Below are positions 1-10,690 of a DNA stretch of 64,000 nt, one piece after another. The notes under the pieces were generated by a model. The model worked only from the letters and a program-made list of their open reading frames with translations. It ran no database searches and was not told where the DNA came from. Origin of the DNA: Aquabacterium sp029268225 (GTDB lineage Bacteria > Pseudomonadota > Gammaproteobacteria > Burkholderiales > Burkholderiaceae_C). The translations under genes and the position numbers were made by a program. Position 1 is the first letter of the stretch. Each line of letters starts with the position of its first letter. Location of the stretch: positions 434,001 through 498,000 of the forward strand of contig NZ_JBBEYB010000001.1 in NCBI RefSeq assembly GCF_037482285.1, read 5' to 3'.

Positions 1-291
1 AGCGCACAGCGCTTCCCAGTGCCTCAGGCTGTCCCAACCGCGGGCCGCCAGTTCGGGGTCGGCGGTTTCCAGCTCGGCCAGCGGGCTGAGCATGCCCGCG
101 GCGGTGAAGCCGGCGGCGCCGAGGCCGTCAAACCTGGGGGCCGGCCCAGGAGCGGGGTCGAACACGCTGACAGCATGTCCCTGCCGGGACAGGGTCCAGG
201 CCAGAAGGCGTCCCAGCAGTCCGGCGCCGGCAATGCCAATGTGTGCGGCGCCGCGGCGTGTGCGCGCCGGCATCAAGGTGTCGGAAGGCAT
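1..291 (-). CDS. thiO: ThiO-like FAD-dependent oxidoreductase, N-terminal 97 codons only
   Basis: The reading frame stays open from an ATG at 291 down to the window edge, so only the N-terminus is present. It shows an FAD-binding Rossmann start (IGIAGAGLLGRLLAW, about residues 18-32) and then GFTAAGMLSPLAELE, a segment typical of ThiO/glycine oxidase. ThiO oxidises glycine to dehydroglycine for the thiazole half of thiamin. The gene lies 18 bases downstream of thiC on the same strand, under the same riboswitch, which supports the thiamin role. A second ATG at 273 is a possible start. Another DadA-type amino-acid oxidase is possible from the fold alone. Confidence 0.8.
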   Translation of the reverse strand, partial: MPSDTLMPARTRRGAAHIGIAGAGLLGRLLAWTLSRQGHAVSVFDPAPGPAPRFDGLGAAGFTAAGMLSPLAELETADPELAARGWDSLRHWEALCA

Positions 292-309
292 CCTTGGCTC
301 CCGGCCCGC

Positions 310-2235
<1,926 letters not shown>

Positions 2236-2405
2236 GGGCATCTCTCCTGGGCAGCAAGTGGGCAACACAAGCTCCGAGGGACGCCGCAAGAGGCCGTCAA
2301 CAGATGGGCGAGGGTGGGCAGCAGGGGCCTTGCCAGCGGCGGAATGCAGCGCGCTGGAAGGGCTGCATCCACCTTCGGCTCCGGGACGGGCTTCTGGCAG
2401 AGACG

Positions 2406-2504
2406 GCTCTTCTTTCGCCGGTATGAACCGGATCAAGTTCAGCGGGTTCGGCACGGTGCCGTCTCAGCGCCCACACACATCGCGTGTGCGGCGCACCCCG
2501 GAGC
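2406..2504 (-). promoter_or_regulatory. TPP riboswitch (THI element) upstream of thiC
   Basis: On the minus strand the element reads GGGGTGC, then CTGAGA, then ACCCGCTGAACTTGATCCGG and a short GCGAA-type 3' end, in the order and spacing of the TPP aptamer. The closing P1 helix can form between GCTC (2504-2501) and GAGC (2409-2406). It lies about 170 nt before the thiC start. No clear intrinsic terminator follows the aptamer, so control of translation initiation is more likely than attenuation, but that is inference. Confidence 0.95.
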
Positions 2505-2804
2505 AGGTCGCAGTGTACGTCCTCGCGGCCGGCGCGCACAAGCCGGCGAAACCGATCGAGCGACCGTGGCGGGGTGAGGGACAGCAGCCCCACAAAGGCT
2601 GGCCGGCAGAACCTGTTCATGGGGGGTGTTTACCCCACGCGGAAGAGGGATGCTTCTCAAGCAGCACTTCCAGACCCATCCGCAGGTTGTTGATTCATAA
2701 CGACTTTTTCTCGCCAAATTTGCGCTCAAATCACCTGTAAGTCTTTGATTTCATTGGAATTTTTTCGCTTCTGGACTGTTCGGAAGCTCCGGCATCGGGT
2801 AAAG
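2505..2804. other. Divergent intergenic region between the thiamin operon and the dcw cluster
   Basis: About 300 bases between the riboswitch (minus) and the MraZ operator (plus). It must hold the thiC promoter and the main dcw promoter. It is more A/T-rich toward the mraZ side (about 2690-2770), as expected for a promoter region, but I cannot name convincing -35/-10 hexamers. Short open frames here have no recognisable product. Confidence 0.5.
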
Positions 2805-2838
2805 TGGGATTTAGTGCAAATTCGTGGGGTTTTGTGTG
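2805..2838 (+). promoter_or_regulatory. MraZ operator: four TGGG-like repeats at 10-bp period
   Basis: TGGG at 2805, TGCA at 2815, TGGG at 2825 and TGTG at 2835 recur exactly every 10 bases. MraZ is known to repress its own operon by binding TGGGN repeats separated by 5 bases (10-bp period) upstream of mraZ. The last repeat overlaps the proposed GTG start at 2836, so MraZ binding would block both promoter clearance and the translation start region. Two of the four repeats are imperfect. Confidence 0.75.
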
Positions 2839-3273
2839 AGTCTGGTCTTTCAGGGAGCATCAGCGCTGTCGCTGGACGCCAAGGGACGCTTGGCCGTCCC
2901 GGCGCGCCATCGCGACGCCCTGCAGGCCCTGTGCAATGGCCAGCTCACCCTCACCAAGCACCCCGAAGGCTGTCTGATGGTCTTTCCGCGCCCAGCGTGG
3001 GAGGTCTTTCGTGACAAGGTCGCTGCCTTGCCCATGTCTGCCTCGGGCTGGAAGCGCATCTTTCTGGGCAATGCCCAGGATGTGGACATCGATGGCGCCT
3101 CCCGTGTGCTGGTCGCCCCCGAACTGCGCACCGCTGCCGGCCTGAGCAAGGATGTGATGCTGCTGGGCATGGGCAGCCACTTCGAGTTGTGGGACGCGCA
3201 GCGCTATGCCGCGCACGAGGCCGAAGTCATGGCGCAAGCCATGCCCGACGTGCTGCAGGACTTCTCCTTCTGA
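2836..3273 (+). CDS. mraZ: Transcriptional regulator MraZ
   Basis: MraZ is an AbrB/SpoVT-fold DNA-binding protein that controls the dcw cluster. The 145-residue product starts SLVFQGASALSLDAKGRLAV, the first of the two MraZ repeats; the second follows around residues 75-115 (DVDIDGASRVLVAPELR). A GTG at 2824 in the same frame would add four residues. I prefer the GTG at 2836 because MraZ proteins begin two to four residues before the FQG motif. It is the first gene of the cluster and ends 4 bases before rsmH. Confidence 0.95.
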   Translation: MSLVFQGASALSLDAKGRLAVPARHRDALQALCNGQLTLTKHPEGCLMVFPRPAWEVFRDKVAALPMSASGWKRIFLGNAQDVDIDGASRVLVAPELRTAAGLSKDVMLLGMGSHFELWDAQRYAAHEAEVMAQAMPDVLQDFSF

Positions 3274-3277
3274 CGCG

Positions 3278-4336
3278 ATGCAACAGGTCACTACACCTTG
3301 GCAGCATCGGACCGTTCTGCTGCACGAGGCAGTCGATGGTTTGTGGGATCCCGCCATCGGTCCGCACCCCCAGGGCGTCTACGTGGACGCCACCTTCGGG
3401 CGCGGCGGTCATTCGCGTCTGATCCTGTCGAAGCTGGGGTCTGAGGCTCGCTTGATCGCGCTCGACCGCGACCCCGAGGCCATTGCCCACGCCACGCAGG
3501 GGCCCGATGCCATCACCGACCCGCGCTTCCAGATCGTGCACGCGCCGTTCTCGTCGTGGGCCGAGGTCATCGCCGACCTGGGTCTGGGTCCGGTGCAGGG
3601 TTTGCTCATGGACATCGGCGTGTCGTCCCCCCAGATCGACAACCCTGAGCGTGGGTTCAGTTTCCGTTTCGATGCGCCGCTCGACATGCGCATGGACACC
3701 ACTCAGGGCGAGAGCGCGGCCGATTTCCTGGCCCGGGCCTCGGTCGACGAACTGACGGAGGTGATTCGCACCTATGGAGAAGAACGGTTTGCTTGGCCCA
3801 TTGCAAAGGCGCTTGTCGCTCGTCGCGATGAAGGCCAGCCTGTGCGCACCACAGGCGAGTTGTCCGCGGTCGTGGCTCGTACGGTCAAAACCCGTGAAGT
3901 CGGTCAAGACCCCGCCACCCGTACCTTCCAGGCTCTTCGGATTCACGTCAACCGCGAGCTCGGGGAGCTCGAAGACGCGCTGGCCTCTGCCCTGAAGATG
4001 CTGGCGCCGGGCGGACGTCTGTCCGTCATCAGCTTCCACTCTCTGGAAGACCGCATCGTCAAGACCTTCATTGCCAAGCACAGCAAGGACGAGGTCGATC
4101 GCCGCGTGCCGTTTGCGGCGCCCAAGCCCCTGATGCTGCGTGCCATCGGTCGCATCAAGCCCTCCGAGGCCGAGGTCAGTGGCAACCCGCGCTCGCGCTC
4201 GGCCGTGCTGCGTGTGGCCGAACGCACCGAGGTGCCTTGGTCGCCCGAGCCTGAAGTGGGCGGTGGGCGTGCGCCTCGCGGCAAGACCGGTGGAGCCAAG
4301 GGCGCGAAGGCCGGTGGACGAGGGGGGCGTCGATGA
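3278..4336 (+). CDS. rsmH: 16S rRNA (cytosine1402-N4)-methyltransferase RsmH (MraW)
   Basis: RsmH methylates N4 of C1402 in the 30S P-site. The 352-residue product begins with the typical HRTVLLHEAVD segment and has the SAM-binding motif VDATFGRGGHS (residues 36-46), MDIGVSSPQ, and the C-terminal ISFHSLEDRIVK. The start is ATG 3278, 4 bases after the mraZ stop, consistent with translational coupling; upstream in-frame codons lie inside mraZ. The last 25 or so residues form an unusual Gly/Lys/Arg-rich tail. It overlaps ftsL by 4 bases (ATGA). Confidence 0.97.
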   Translation: MQQVTTPWQHRTVLLHEAVDGLWDPAIGPHPQGVYVDATFGRGGHSRLILSKLGSEARLIALDRDPEAIAHATQGPDAITDPRFQIVHAPFSSWAEVIADLGLGPVQGLLMDIGVSSPQIDNPERGFSFRFDAPLDMRMDTTQGESAADFLARASVDELTEVIRTYGEERFAWPIAKALVARRDEGQPVRTTGELSAVVARTVKTREVGQDPATRTFQALRIHVNRELGELEDALASALKMLAPGGRLSVISFHSLEDRIVKTFIAKHSKDEVDRRVPFAAPKPLMLRAIGRIKPSEAEVSGNPRSRSAVLRVAERTEVPWSPEPEVGGGRAPRGKTGGAKGAKAGGRGGRR

Positions 4337-4653
4337 CCCAGCGTCTCAACATCGCCCTCGTCGTGGCCTTGCTGCTGAGCAGTTTCTGGCTCATTGGCAG
4401 CAGCCATGAATCGCGTCGCCTGTTCGTGGCGCTGGAGAAGGCGCGTGCCCAGGCCAGCGAGTTGCAGATCGAATTCGAGCGCCTGCAGGTTGACAAGCGC
4501 GCTCAGGCCACCCCCTTGCGTGTCGAAAAGCTCGCGCGCGACAAGCTCAAGATGTTCGACAACTCACCGGCACGCACCCACTATGTGGCGCTGTCCGAGT
4601 CGGGCAAGGTCTTGTCGTCCTCGCCTGCCAAGGTGCAGGAGGTGGCCCCATGA
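4333..4653 (+). CDS. ftsL: Cell division protein FtsL
   Basis: A small bitopic membrane protein that forms the FtsQLB complex and links the early and late divisome. The 106-residue product has a short cytoplasmic N-terminus, one membrane segment at about residues 4-23, then a periplasmic coiled coil (about 32-75) with alternating hydrophobic positions, as in FtsL. FtsL diverges widely, so the call also rests on position between rsmH and ftsI. Start and stop overlap both neighbours by 4 bases. Confidence 0.93.
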   Translation: MTQRLNIALVVALLLSSFWLIGSSHESRRLFVALEKARAQASELQIEFERLQVDKRAQATPLRVEKLARDKLKMFDNSPARTHYVALSESGKVLSSSPAKVQEVAP

Positions 4654-6578
4654 GCCGCCTGTCCGAGCTCTGGCGTCGCCTGTTCCACCGCCCGCGCAAG
4701 CAGGGGCCGGCGGCCATGCCCACCATGCGCTACGCCACCAGCCCGCTGCTGGCCTCGCGCACCCCCGTGTGGCGCGTGAAGTTCCTCATTGGTGGCATTG
4801 GCCTGGGCTTCGCCGTGCTGATCGGGCGCGCCGCCTGGATCCAGATCATCCACAACGACTTCTTTCAGCAGCAGGGCGCCAACCGCTACGAGCGTCGCAT
4901 CGAGCTGCAGGCCAACCGCGGGCGCATCCTCGACCGCAATGGCGAGCTGCTGGCGTCCAGTGTGCCCTCGCCCTCGCTGTGGGCCATCCCCAAGGACCTC
5001 AAGGCCACGCCCGAACAGGTTCGTGAGCTGGCCCGTCTGCTGAACATGCCGCAGGCTGACCTGCAAAAGCGCCTGAAGTCCAACCCCAACTTTGTCTGGC
5101 TGCGCCGCAAGGTGGACGACGAGGTCGCGCAGTCGGTGGCCGCGCTCAAGATCAAGGGCGTGTACGAGCTGCGCGAGTGGAAGCGCCAGTACCCTGAAGG
5201 CGAGGCCGCGGCCCATGTGGTCGGCTTCACCAACATCGAAGACGAGGGCCAGGAAGGCATCGAGCTGGCCTACCAGAACCAGCTGGCCGGCCGCGATGGC
5301 TCGCGCCACGTGATCAAGGACCGCCTGGGCCGTGCGGTGGAGTCGGTGGGCGAGCTGGTGCCGGCCGAAGACGGCCAGGCGGTGCAGCTCTCGCTGGACG
5401 CGAAGATCCAGTTTTACGCCTACCAGAGCATCCGCGATGCCGTGAAATTGCACAAGGCCAAGGCTGGCAGTGTGGTCGTGCTCGACGCCGTGCGTGGCGA
5501 GGTGCTGGCGCTGGCCAACGTGCCCAGCTACACCCCGGAAGACCGCCGCAACCTGACGGGGGCGCAGTTGCGCAACCGCGCGCTGACCGACACCTTCGAG
5601 CCCGGCTCGACCATGAAACCCATCACGGTCGCGCTGGCCCTGGAGACCCGGCGTGTGCGGCCGACCACCGTGCTGGAAACGGCCTCGGGGCGCTTCACCA
5701 TCGACGGTTCGACCATCTCGGACACCCACCCGAAGGGCGATCTCACGGTGGCCCAGGTCATCCAGAAGTCCAGCAATGTCGGCACGGCCAAGATGGCCTT
5801 GATGATGCAGCCGCGGGAGATGTGGGAGATGTTCTCCGCCGTGGGCTTGGGCAAGAAGCCCCAACTGGGCTTCCCCGGCGCGGTCACCGGCCGCTTGCGT
5901 CCGTACAAATCGTGGCGGCGCATCGAGCAGGTCACGATGAGCTACGGGTACGGTCTCTCCTCCAGCCTGTTCCAGATTGCGCAGGCGTACACGATCTTTG
6001 CCTCCGATGGCGAGTTGATCCCCATGACCATGATCAAACGGGATCAAGGGGAGGGGGAGCGGCCGCCGCTCACTGCCGAGGGCGATGGCCCTCGTCCCAC
6101 GCTTGCCTTCAAGACCGCTTTCCGACCGGAGGCGGTCGCGTCACATCCGGCCCCTGGCCACGACGCCGATCTCGTGCCCGTGCGGGGCACCCGCGTGATC
6201 TCGCCCGAAACGGCGCGTGCGGTGCGCGAGATGTTGCAGTTGTCCACCGGCCCTGGCGGCACGGCACCGAAAGCCCAGACCCTCGGTTACAGCGTGGGCG
6301 GCAAGACGGGCACAGCGCACAAGCAGGAAGGTCGCGGCTATGCCAGCAACAAGTATCGCTCGTGGTTCGTGGGCATTGCCCCCATCAGCCAGCCGCGCAT
6401 TGTCGTGGCGGTGATGGTGGACGAGCCCAGCAATGGCATGTACTACGGTGGCCTGGTGGCCGCCCCGGTGTTCAGTCAGGTCGTTCAGCAGACGCTCAAG
6501 CGTCTGAACGTCTTGCCCGACATCGAGGTGCAGTCCCAGATCATCTCGAATGAGCCCGGCGAAGTGGAGAGTTTCTGA
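4650..6578 (+). CDS. ftsI: Septal peptidoglycan transpeptidase FtsI (PBP3)
   Basis: Class B penicillin-binding protein that cross-links septal peptidoglycan with FtsW. It has one membrane segment (about residues 43-66), a PBP dimer domain (RGRILDRNGELLA, 90-103) and a transpeptidase domain with catalytic motifs S320-TMK, SSN (374-376) and KTGT (552-555). At 642 residues it is longer than E. coli FtsI (588). The excess includes a hydrophilic stretch at about 463-511, between MTMIK and RVISPETARAV, which are nearly contiguous in most FtsI proteins. It overlaps ftsL by 4 bases and murE by 1 base. Confidence 0.97.
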   Translation: MSRLSELWRRLFHRPRKQGPAAMPTMRYATSPLLASRTPVWRVKFLIGGIGLGFAVLIGRAAWIQIIHNDFFQQQGANRYERRIELQANRGRILDRNGELLASSVPSPSLWAIPKDLKATPEQVRELARLLNMPQADLQKRLKSNPNFVWLRRKVDDEVAQSVAALKIKGVYELREWKRQYPEGEAAAHVVGFTNIEDEGQEGIELAYQNQLAGRDGSRHVIKDRLGRAVESVGELVPAEDGQAVQLSLDAKIQFYAYQSIRDAVKLHKAKAGSVVVLDAVRGEVLALANVPSYTPEDRRNLTGAQLRNRALTDTFEPGSTMKPITVALALETRRVRPTTVLETASGRFTIDGSTISDTHPKGDLTVAQVIQKSSNVGTAKMALMMQPREMWEMFSAVGLGKKPQLGFPGAVTGRLRPYKSWRRIEQVTMSYGYGLSSSLFQIAQAYTIFASDGELIPMTMIKRDQGEGERPPLTAEGDGPRPTLAFKTAFRPEAVASHPAPGHDADLVPVRGTRVISPETARAVREMLQLSTGPGGTAPKAQTLGYSVGGKTGTAHKQEGRGYASNKYRSWFVGIAPISQPRIVVAVMVDEPSNGMYYGGLVAAPVFSQVVQQTLKRLNVLPDIEVQSQIISNEPGEVESF

Positions 6579-8098
6579 TGAGCCAACCGCTTCTTCATTT
6601 GTCTGACACGGCCGAGGCTCTGGCCTGGTTGCGCGCCCAGGGTGTGAGCACCTTGACCGTCGACAGCCGTCAGATCGCCGCAGGCGCCGACGTCGGTGTG
6701 GGCTTCATCGCCTGGCCCGGTGCGGCCCGGGATGGCCGTGCATTTGTGGCGCAGGCCCTGAGCCAGGGGGCCCGCGCCTGCCTGGTCGAGGCCGAGGGTG
6801 TGGAGGCTTTCGGGTTTGACGACACCCGCGTGGCCGCCGTTTCTGGCCTCAAGGCCCGCAGCGCCGAGATCGCCCACGGCTTCTACGGTGAGCCCAGTGC
6901 AAGCCTGCAGGTGGTGGCCGTGACCGGTACCAATGGCAAGACCTCGACATCGTGGTGGACGGCCCAGGCGCTGTCGGCCGTGGGCCTGCCGTGCGGCGTG
7001 GTCGGTACGCTGGGCGTGGGCGAGGTGGGCGCCGTGGTGCACACCGGCCTGACCACCCCGGACCCGATCACCTTGCACGCCACCTTCCGCCGCTTTGTCG
7101 ATCAGGGTCTCAAGGCTGCGGCCATCGAGGCTTCGTCGATCGGCATCGAGGAGTTGCGCCTCCATGCCACCCACATCGCGGTGGCCCAGTTCACCAACTT
7201 CACGCAAGACCACCTCGACTACCACGAGAGCATGGAAGCCTACTGGCTGGCCAAGCGCGCGCTGTTCGACTGGCCTGGCCTGAGGGCGGCGGTCATCAAC
7301 CAGGATGACCCGATGGGGCAGGGCCTGGCCGATCACGCACGCGGCCGCCACCTCGATGTCTGGACCTATGGCTTGCAAGGGCCGGTGCGCCTGGAGGCTC
7401 AGGATCTGAGCTATGAGGTCCAAGGTGTGCGCTTCACCGTGGTCGAGCGTTCGCCCTCCTTGCATGACATCGTGGCCCGCGCTGTGGTGCACGCCCCCGT
7501 GATTGGCAGCTTCAATGTGTCCAATCTCTTGGCCGTGCTGGGTGCCTTGCGCGCCCAGGGTGTGTCCCTGGCTGATGCCGCTCAGGCCTGCAGCGGCCTG
7601 CAGCCCGTGCCAGGCCGCATGCAACTGGTGCCCGCGCAAGCTCGGCAGCCCTTGGTGCTGGTGGACTACGCCCACACGCCCGATGCCTTGCTGAAGGCCT
7701 TGAACGCCTTGCGGCCGGTGGCCGAAGCCCGCGGTGGCAAGCTGTGGTGCGTGTTCGGCTGCGGCGGCGACCGCGACCCGATCAAGCGTCCGATGATGGG
7801 GGCTGTGGCCGAGCAGTACGCCGACCAGGTCGTGCTGACCAGCGACAACCCGCGCAGCGAATCCCCGGCCTTCATCCTGTCTCAGATCCTGGCGGGGGTG
7901 GCCGGCCGTGACCGCGTGGACGTGATCGATGACCGCCGCGAGGCGATCCGCTACGCCCTGAGCGAAGCCGCCGCCGCTGACGTGGTGCTGCTGGCCGGCA
8001 AGGGCCATGAGGCCACGCAGGAAGTGGCCGGTGTCAAAACCCCTTTCAGTGATGTGGACGAGGCCGTGGCCGCCCTGATGCAGCGAGGTGCCGCATGA
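6578..8098 (+). CDS. murE: UDP-N-acetylmuramoyl-tripeptide synthetase MurE, meso-DAP type
   Basis: Mur ligase that adds the third stem-peptide residue in the cytoplasm. The 506-residue product has the ATP-binding motif GTNGKT (residues 117-122), the central EASSIGIEELRL segment and a C-terminal DNPR motif (423-426). DNPR is the established signature for meso-diaminopimelate specificity, as expected for a Gram-negative. Its ATG shares one base with the ftsI stop (TGATG), and it overlaps murF by 4 bases. Confidence 0.97.
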   Translation: MSQPLLHLSDTAEALAWLRAQGVSTLTVDSRQIAAGADVGVGFIAWPGAARDGRAFVAQALSQGARACLVEAEGVEAFGFDDTRVAAVSGLKARSAEIAHGFYGEPSASLQVVAVTGTNGKTSTSWWTAQALSAVGLPCGVVGTLGVGEVGAVVHTGLTTPDPITLHATFRRFVDQGLKAAAIEASSIGIEELRLHATHIAVAQFTNFTQDHLDYHESMEAYWLAKRALFDWPGLRAAVINQDDPMGQGLADHARGRHLDVWTYGLQGPVRLEAQDLSYEVQGVRFTVVERSPSLHDIVARAVVHAPVIGSFNVSNLLAVLGALRAQGVSLADAAQACSGLQPVPGRMQLVPAQARQPLVLVDYAHTPDALLKALNALRPVAEARGGKLWCVFGCGGDRDPIKRPMMGAVAEQYADQVVLTSDNPRSESPAFILSQILAGVAGRDRVDVIDDRREAIRYALSEAAAADVVLLAGKGHEATQEVAGVKTPFSDVDEAVAALMQRGAA

Positions 8099-9513
8099 GC
8101 GCACCGATGATGAACCTGGGCCTGGCCCAAAGCTTGTTGCCCGATGCCGTGCTGACAGGCGATCCGGCCACGCCGATCATCCGCGTGCACACCGATACGC
8201 GCACCCTGCAAGCCGGCGACCTGTTCGTGGCCCTGCGTGGTGAGCGCTATGACGCGCATGACTTTCTGCCCCAGGTGGCGCAGTCCGGCGCGGCCGCGGT
8301 GATGGGCCAGCGCGGTGTGGCCGAGTGCGGTCTGCCCGGCCTGACCGTGAGCGACTCGCGCGCCGCCTTGGGCTGGCTGGCCGCTGGCTGGCGTGCCCGC
8401 TTCGAGATGCCGCTGATCGGGGTCACCGGCAGCAATGGCAAGACCACGGTCACGCAGATGATCGCGGCCGTTTTGCGCACCTGGATGGCCTCGCAAGGCG
8501 ATGCCGACGCGGCCCTGGCCACGGCGGGCAATTTCAACAACGACATTGGCGTGCCCTTGACCCTGCTGCGCTTGCGCGAGGGCGTGCACCGATGTGCCGT
8601 GGTCGAGTTGGGCATGAACCACCCCGGTGAAATCGCACAGCTGGCCGCCTTGGCCGCACCGACGGTGGGTCTGGTCAACAACGCCCAGCGCGAGCACCAG
8701 GAGTTCATGCACACGGTCGAAGCCGTGGCGCGTGAGAACGGTGCCGTGCTGCAGTCCCTGTCGCGTGATGGCGTGGCGGTCTTTCCAGCCGACGACGCTT
8801 ACACCCCAGTGTGGCGTGAACTGGCCCAAGGCCACCGTGTCATCGACTTCGCCACCGACGGCGAGGCCGCGGTCACGCTGGGCTCGGCCGAGTGGGTGGC
8901 CGAGCCCACGCCCCATTGGCAGCTGTGCGTGCACACCCCCATGGGTGAGGCCGCGTTCAGCCTGCACATGGCTGGTCAACACAATGTGCGCAACGCCCTG
9001 GCGGCCACCGCGGCTGCGCTGGGTGCGGGCGTGCCACTGGCACTGATTGCCCAAGGCCTGCAGGCCTTCGAGCCTGTCAAGGGCCGGTCGCAGCTGCGTT
9101 CGCTCAGCCTGCACGCCCGTGCGATCACGCTGGTGGACGACAGCTACAACGCCAACCCCGACTCCGTGCGCGCCGCCATCGACATGCTGGCTGGCCTGCC
9201 GGGCCCGCACTGGCTGGTGCTGGGTGACATGGGCGAAGTGGGCTCACAAGGCCCGGCTTTCCATGCCGAGGTGGGGCAGTACGCCCGCGAGCGCGGCATC
9301 GAACACGTCTGGACGGCCGGAGAGCTGTGCGCCCACGCGGCGCAGGCCTATGGACCGTCTGCCCGTCATTTCCGCAGTGGTGCCGACATCGTCGCCGCCC
9401 TGCCCACGCCAGACCAGGCTCCCGTGGTGGGCTCGGTGCTGGTCAAAGGTTCTCGATTCATGAAGATGGAACAAGTTGTCGCCGCCCTGACTGGAGGTGC
9501 CCATGCTGCTTAA
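8095..9513 (+). CDS. murF: UDP-MurNAc-tripeptide--D-Ala-D-Ala ligase MurF
   Basis: Adds D-Ala-D-Ala to complete the UDP-MurNAc pentapeptide. The 472-residue product has the Mur ligase ATP motif GSNGKTT (112-118), NFNNDIGVPLTLL, the ELGMNHPGEIAQLA segment and DDSYNANPDSV in the C-terminal domain, all typical of MurF. It overlaps murE by 4 bases and ends 11 bases inside mraY. Confidence 0.97.
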   Translation: MSAPMMNLGLAQSLLPDAVLTGDPATPIIRVHTDTRTLQAGDLFVALRGERYDAHDFLPQVAQSGAAAVMGQRGVAECGLPGLTVSDSRAALGWLAAGWRARFEMPLIGVTGSNGKTTVTQMIAAVLRTWMASQGDADAALATAGNFNNDIGVPLTLLRLREGVHRCAVVELGMNHPGEIAQLAALAAPTVGLVNNAQREHQEFMHTVEAVARENGAVLQSLSRDGVAVFPADDAYTPVWRELAQGHRVIDFATDGEAAVTLGSAEWVAEPTPHWQLCVHTPMGEAAFSLHMAGQHNVRNALAATAAALGAGVPLALIAQGLQAFEPVKGRSQLRSLSLHARAITLVDDSYNANPDSVRAAIDMLAGLPGPHWLVLGDMGEVGSQGPAFHAEVGQYARERGIEHVWTAGELCAHAAQAYGPSARHFRSGADIVAALPTPDQAPVVGSVLVKGSRFMKMEQVVAALTGGAHAA

Positions 9514-10681
9514 TTTGGCCATGTGGCTGCAGGGCCTCAATCCCGAGTGGGGCTTCCTGCGTGTCTTCCAGTACCTGACCTTCCGCGCCACGATGGCCGC
9601 GGTCACGGCCCTGCTGATCGGGCTGGTGTTGGGGCCCTTCGTGATCCGCAAGCTCACCGAGCTCAAAGTCGGTCAGCCGATCCGTGAATACGGGATGCAG
9701 ACCCACCTCGCCAAGCGAGGCACGCCCACCATGGGTGGGGCGCTGATCCTGCTGGCGATCGGCCTGTCGACGCTGCTGTGGTTCGACTGGGCCAACCGCT
9801 TCGTCTGGATCGTGATGATCGTGACGACCGGCTTTGGTGCCATCGGCTGGGTCGATGACTGGCGCAAGGTCGTGCTCAAGGACCCTGAGGGTATGCGCTC
9901 GCGCGAGAAGTACTTCTGGCAGTCGGTGATCGGCCTGTTTGCCGCCATCTACCTGGCCTTCAACGTGTCCGAGGTCAATGCACTGCGCGTGCTGGAACTG
10001 TTCGCCAACTGGGTGGCTTCGGGCTTCTCCAACGAGTTGCCCCCGAAGGCCGACCTGATCGTGCCCTTTTTCAAGACCATCAGCTACCCGCTGGGCGTGT
10101 GGGGCTTCATCGTGCTGACCTACATCGTCATCGTGGGCACCAGCAACGCCGTCAACCTGACCGATGGTCTCGACGGCCTGGCCATCATGCCGGTGGTCAT
10201 GGTCTCGGGCGCGCTGGGCATCTTTGCCTACGTCACGGGCAACGCCGTGTTCGCCAAGTACCTGCAACTGCCACACATCCCTGGTGCGGGTGAGCTGCTG
10301 GTGTTCTGCGCGGCGCTGTCTGGCGCGGGGCTGGCCTTCTTGTGGTTCAACGCCTACCCGGCCCAGGTCTTCATGGGCGACGTCGGTGCGCTTGCCCTGG
10401 GCGGCGCCCTGGGCACCATCGCCGTCATCGTGCGTCAGGAAATCGTGCTGGCCTTCATGGGCGGCGTGTTCGTGGTCGAGGCCCTGTCCGTCATGGCCCA
10501 GGTCAGCTACTTCAAGTACACGAAGCGCAAGTACGGCGAAGGCCGCCGCATCCTGCTGATGGCGCCGCTGCACCACCACTTCGAAAAATCCGGCTGGAAA
10601 GAAACGCAGGTCGTGGTCCGCTTCTGGATCATCACGATGCTGCTGTGCCTGCTGGGCCTGTCCACCCTCAAGCTGCGCTAA
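9503..10681 (+). CDS. mraY: Phospho-MurNAc-pentapeptide translocase MraY
   Basis: Integral membrane enzyme that transfers phospho-MurNAc-pentapeptide to undecaprenyl phosphate (lipid I synthesis). The 392-residue protein is strongly hydrophobic with about ten membrane segments. It has the active-site pair VDDW (D118, D119), NLTDGLDGLA and the HHHFE box near the C-terminus. The ATG at 9503 is chosen over the GTG at 9497 because GGAGG (9493-9497) lies 5 bases upstream. The gene starts inside the end of murF. Confidence 0.97.
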   Translation: MLLNLAMWLQGLNPEWGFLRVFQYLTFRATMAAVTALLIGLVLGPFVIRKLTELKVGQPIREYGMQTHLAKRGTPTMGGALILLAIGLSTLLWFDWANRFVWIVMIVTTGFGAIGWVDDWRKVVLKDPEGMRSREKYFWQSVIGLFAAIYLAFNVSEVNALRVLELFANWVASGFSNELPPKADLIVPFFKTISYPLGVWGFIVLTYIVIVGTSNAVNLTDGLDGLAIMPVVMVSGALGIFAYVTGNAVFAKYLQLPHIPGAGELLVFCAALSGAGLAFLWFNAYPAQVFMGDVGALALGGALGTIAVIVRQEIVLAFMGGVFVVEALSVMAQVSYFKYTKRKYGEGRRILLMAPLHHHFEKSGWKETQVVVRFWIITMLLCLLGLSTLKLR

Positions 10682-10690
10682 GCGAACGCC

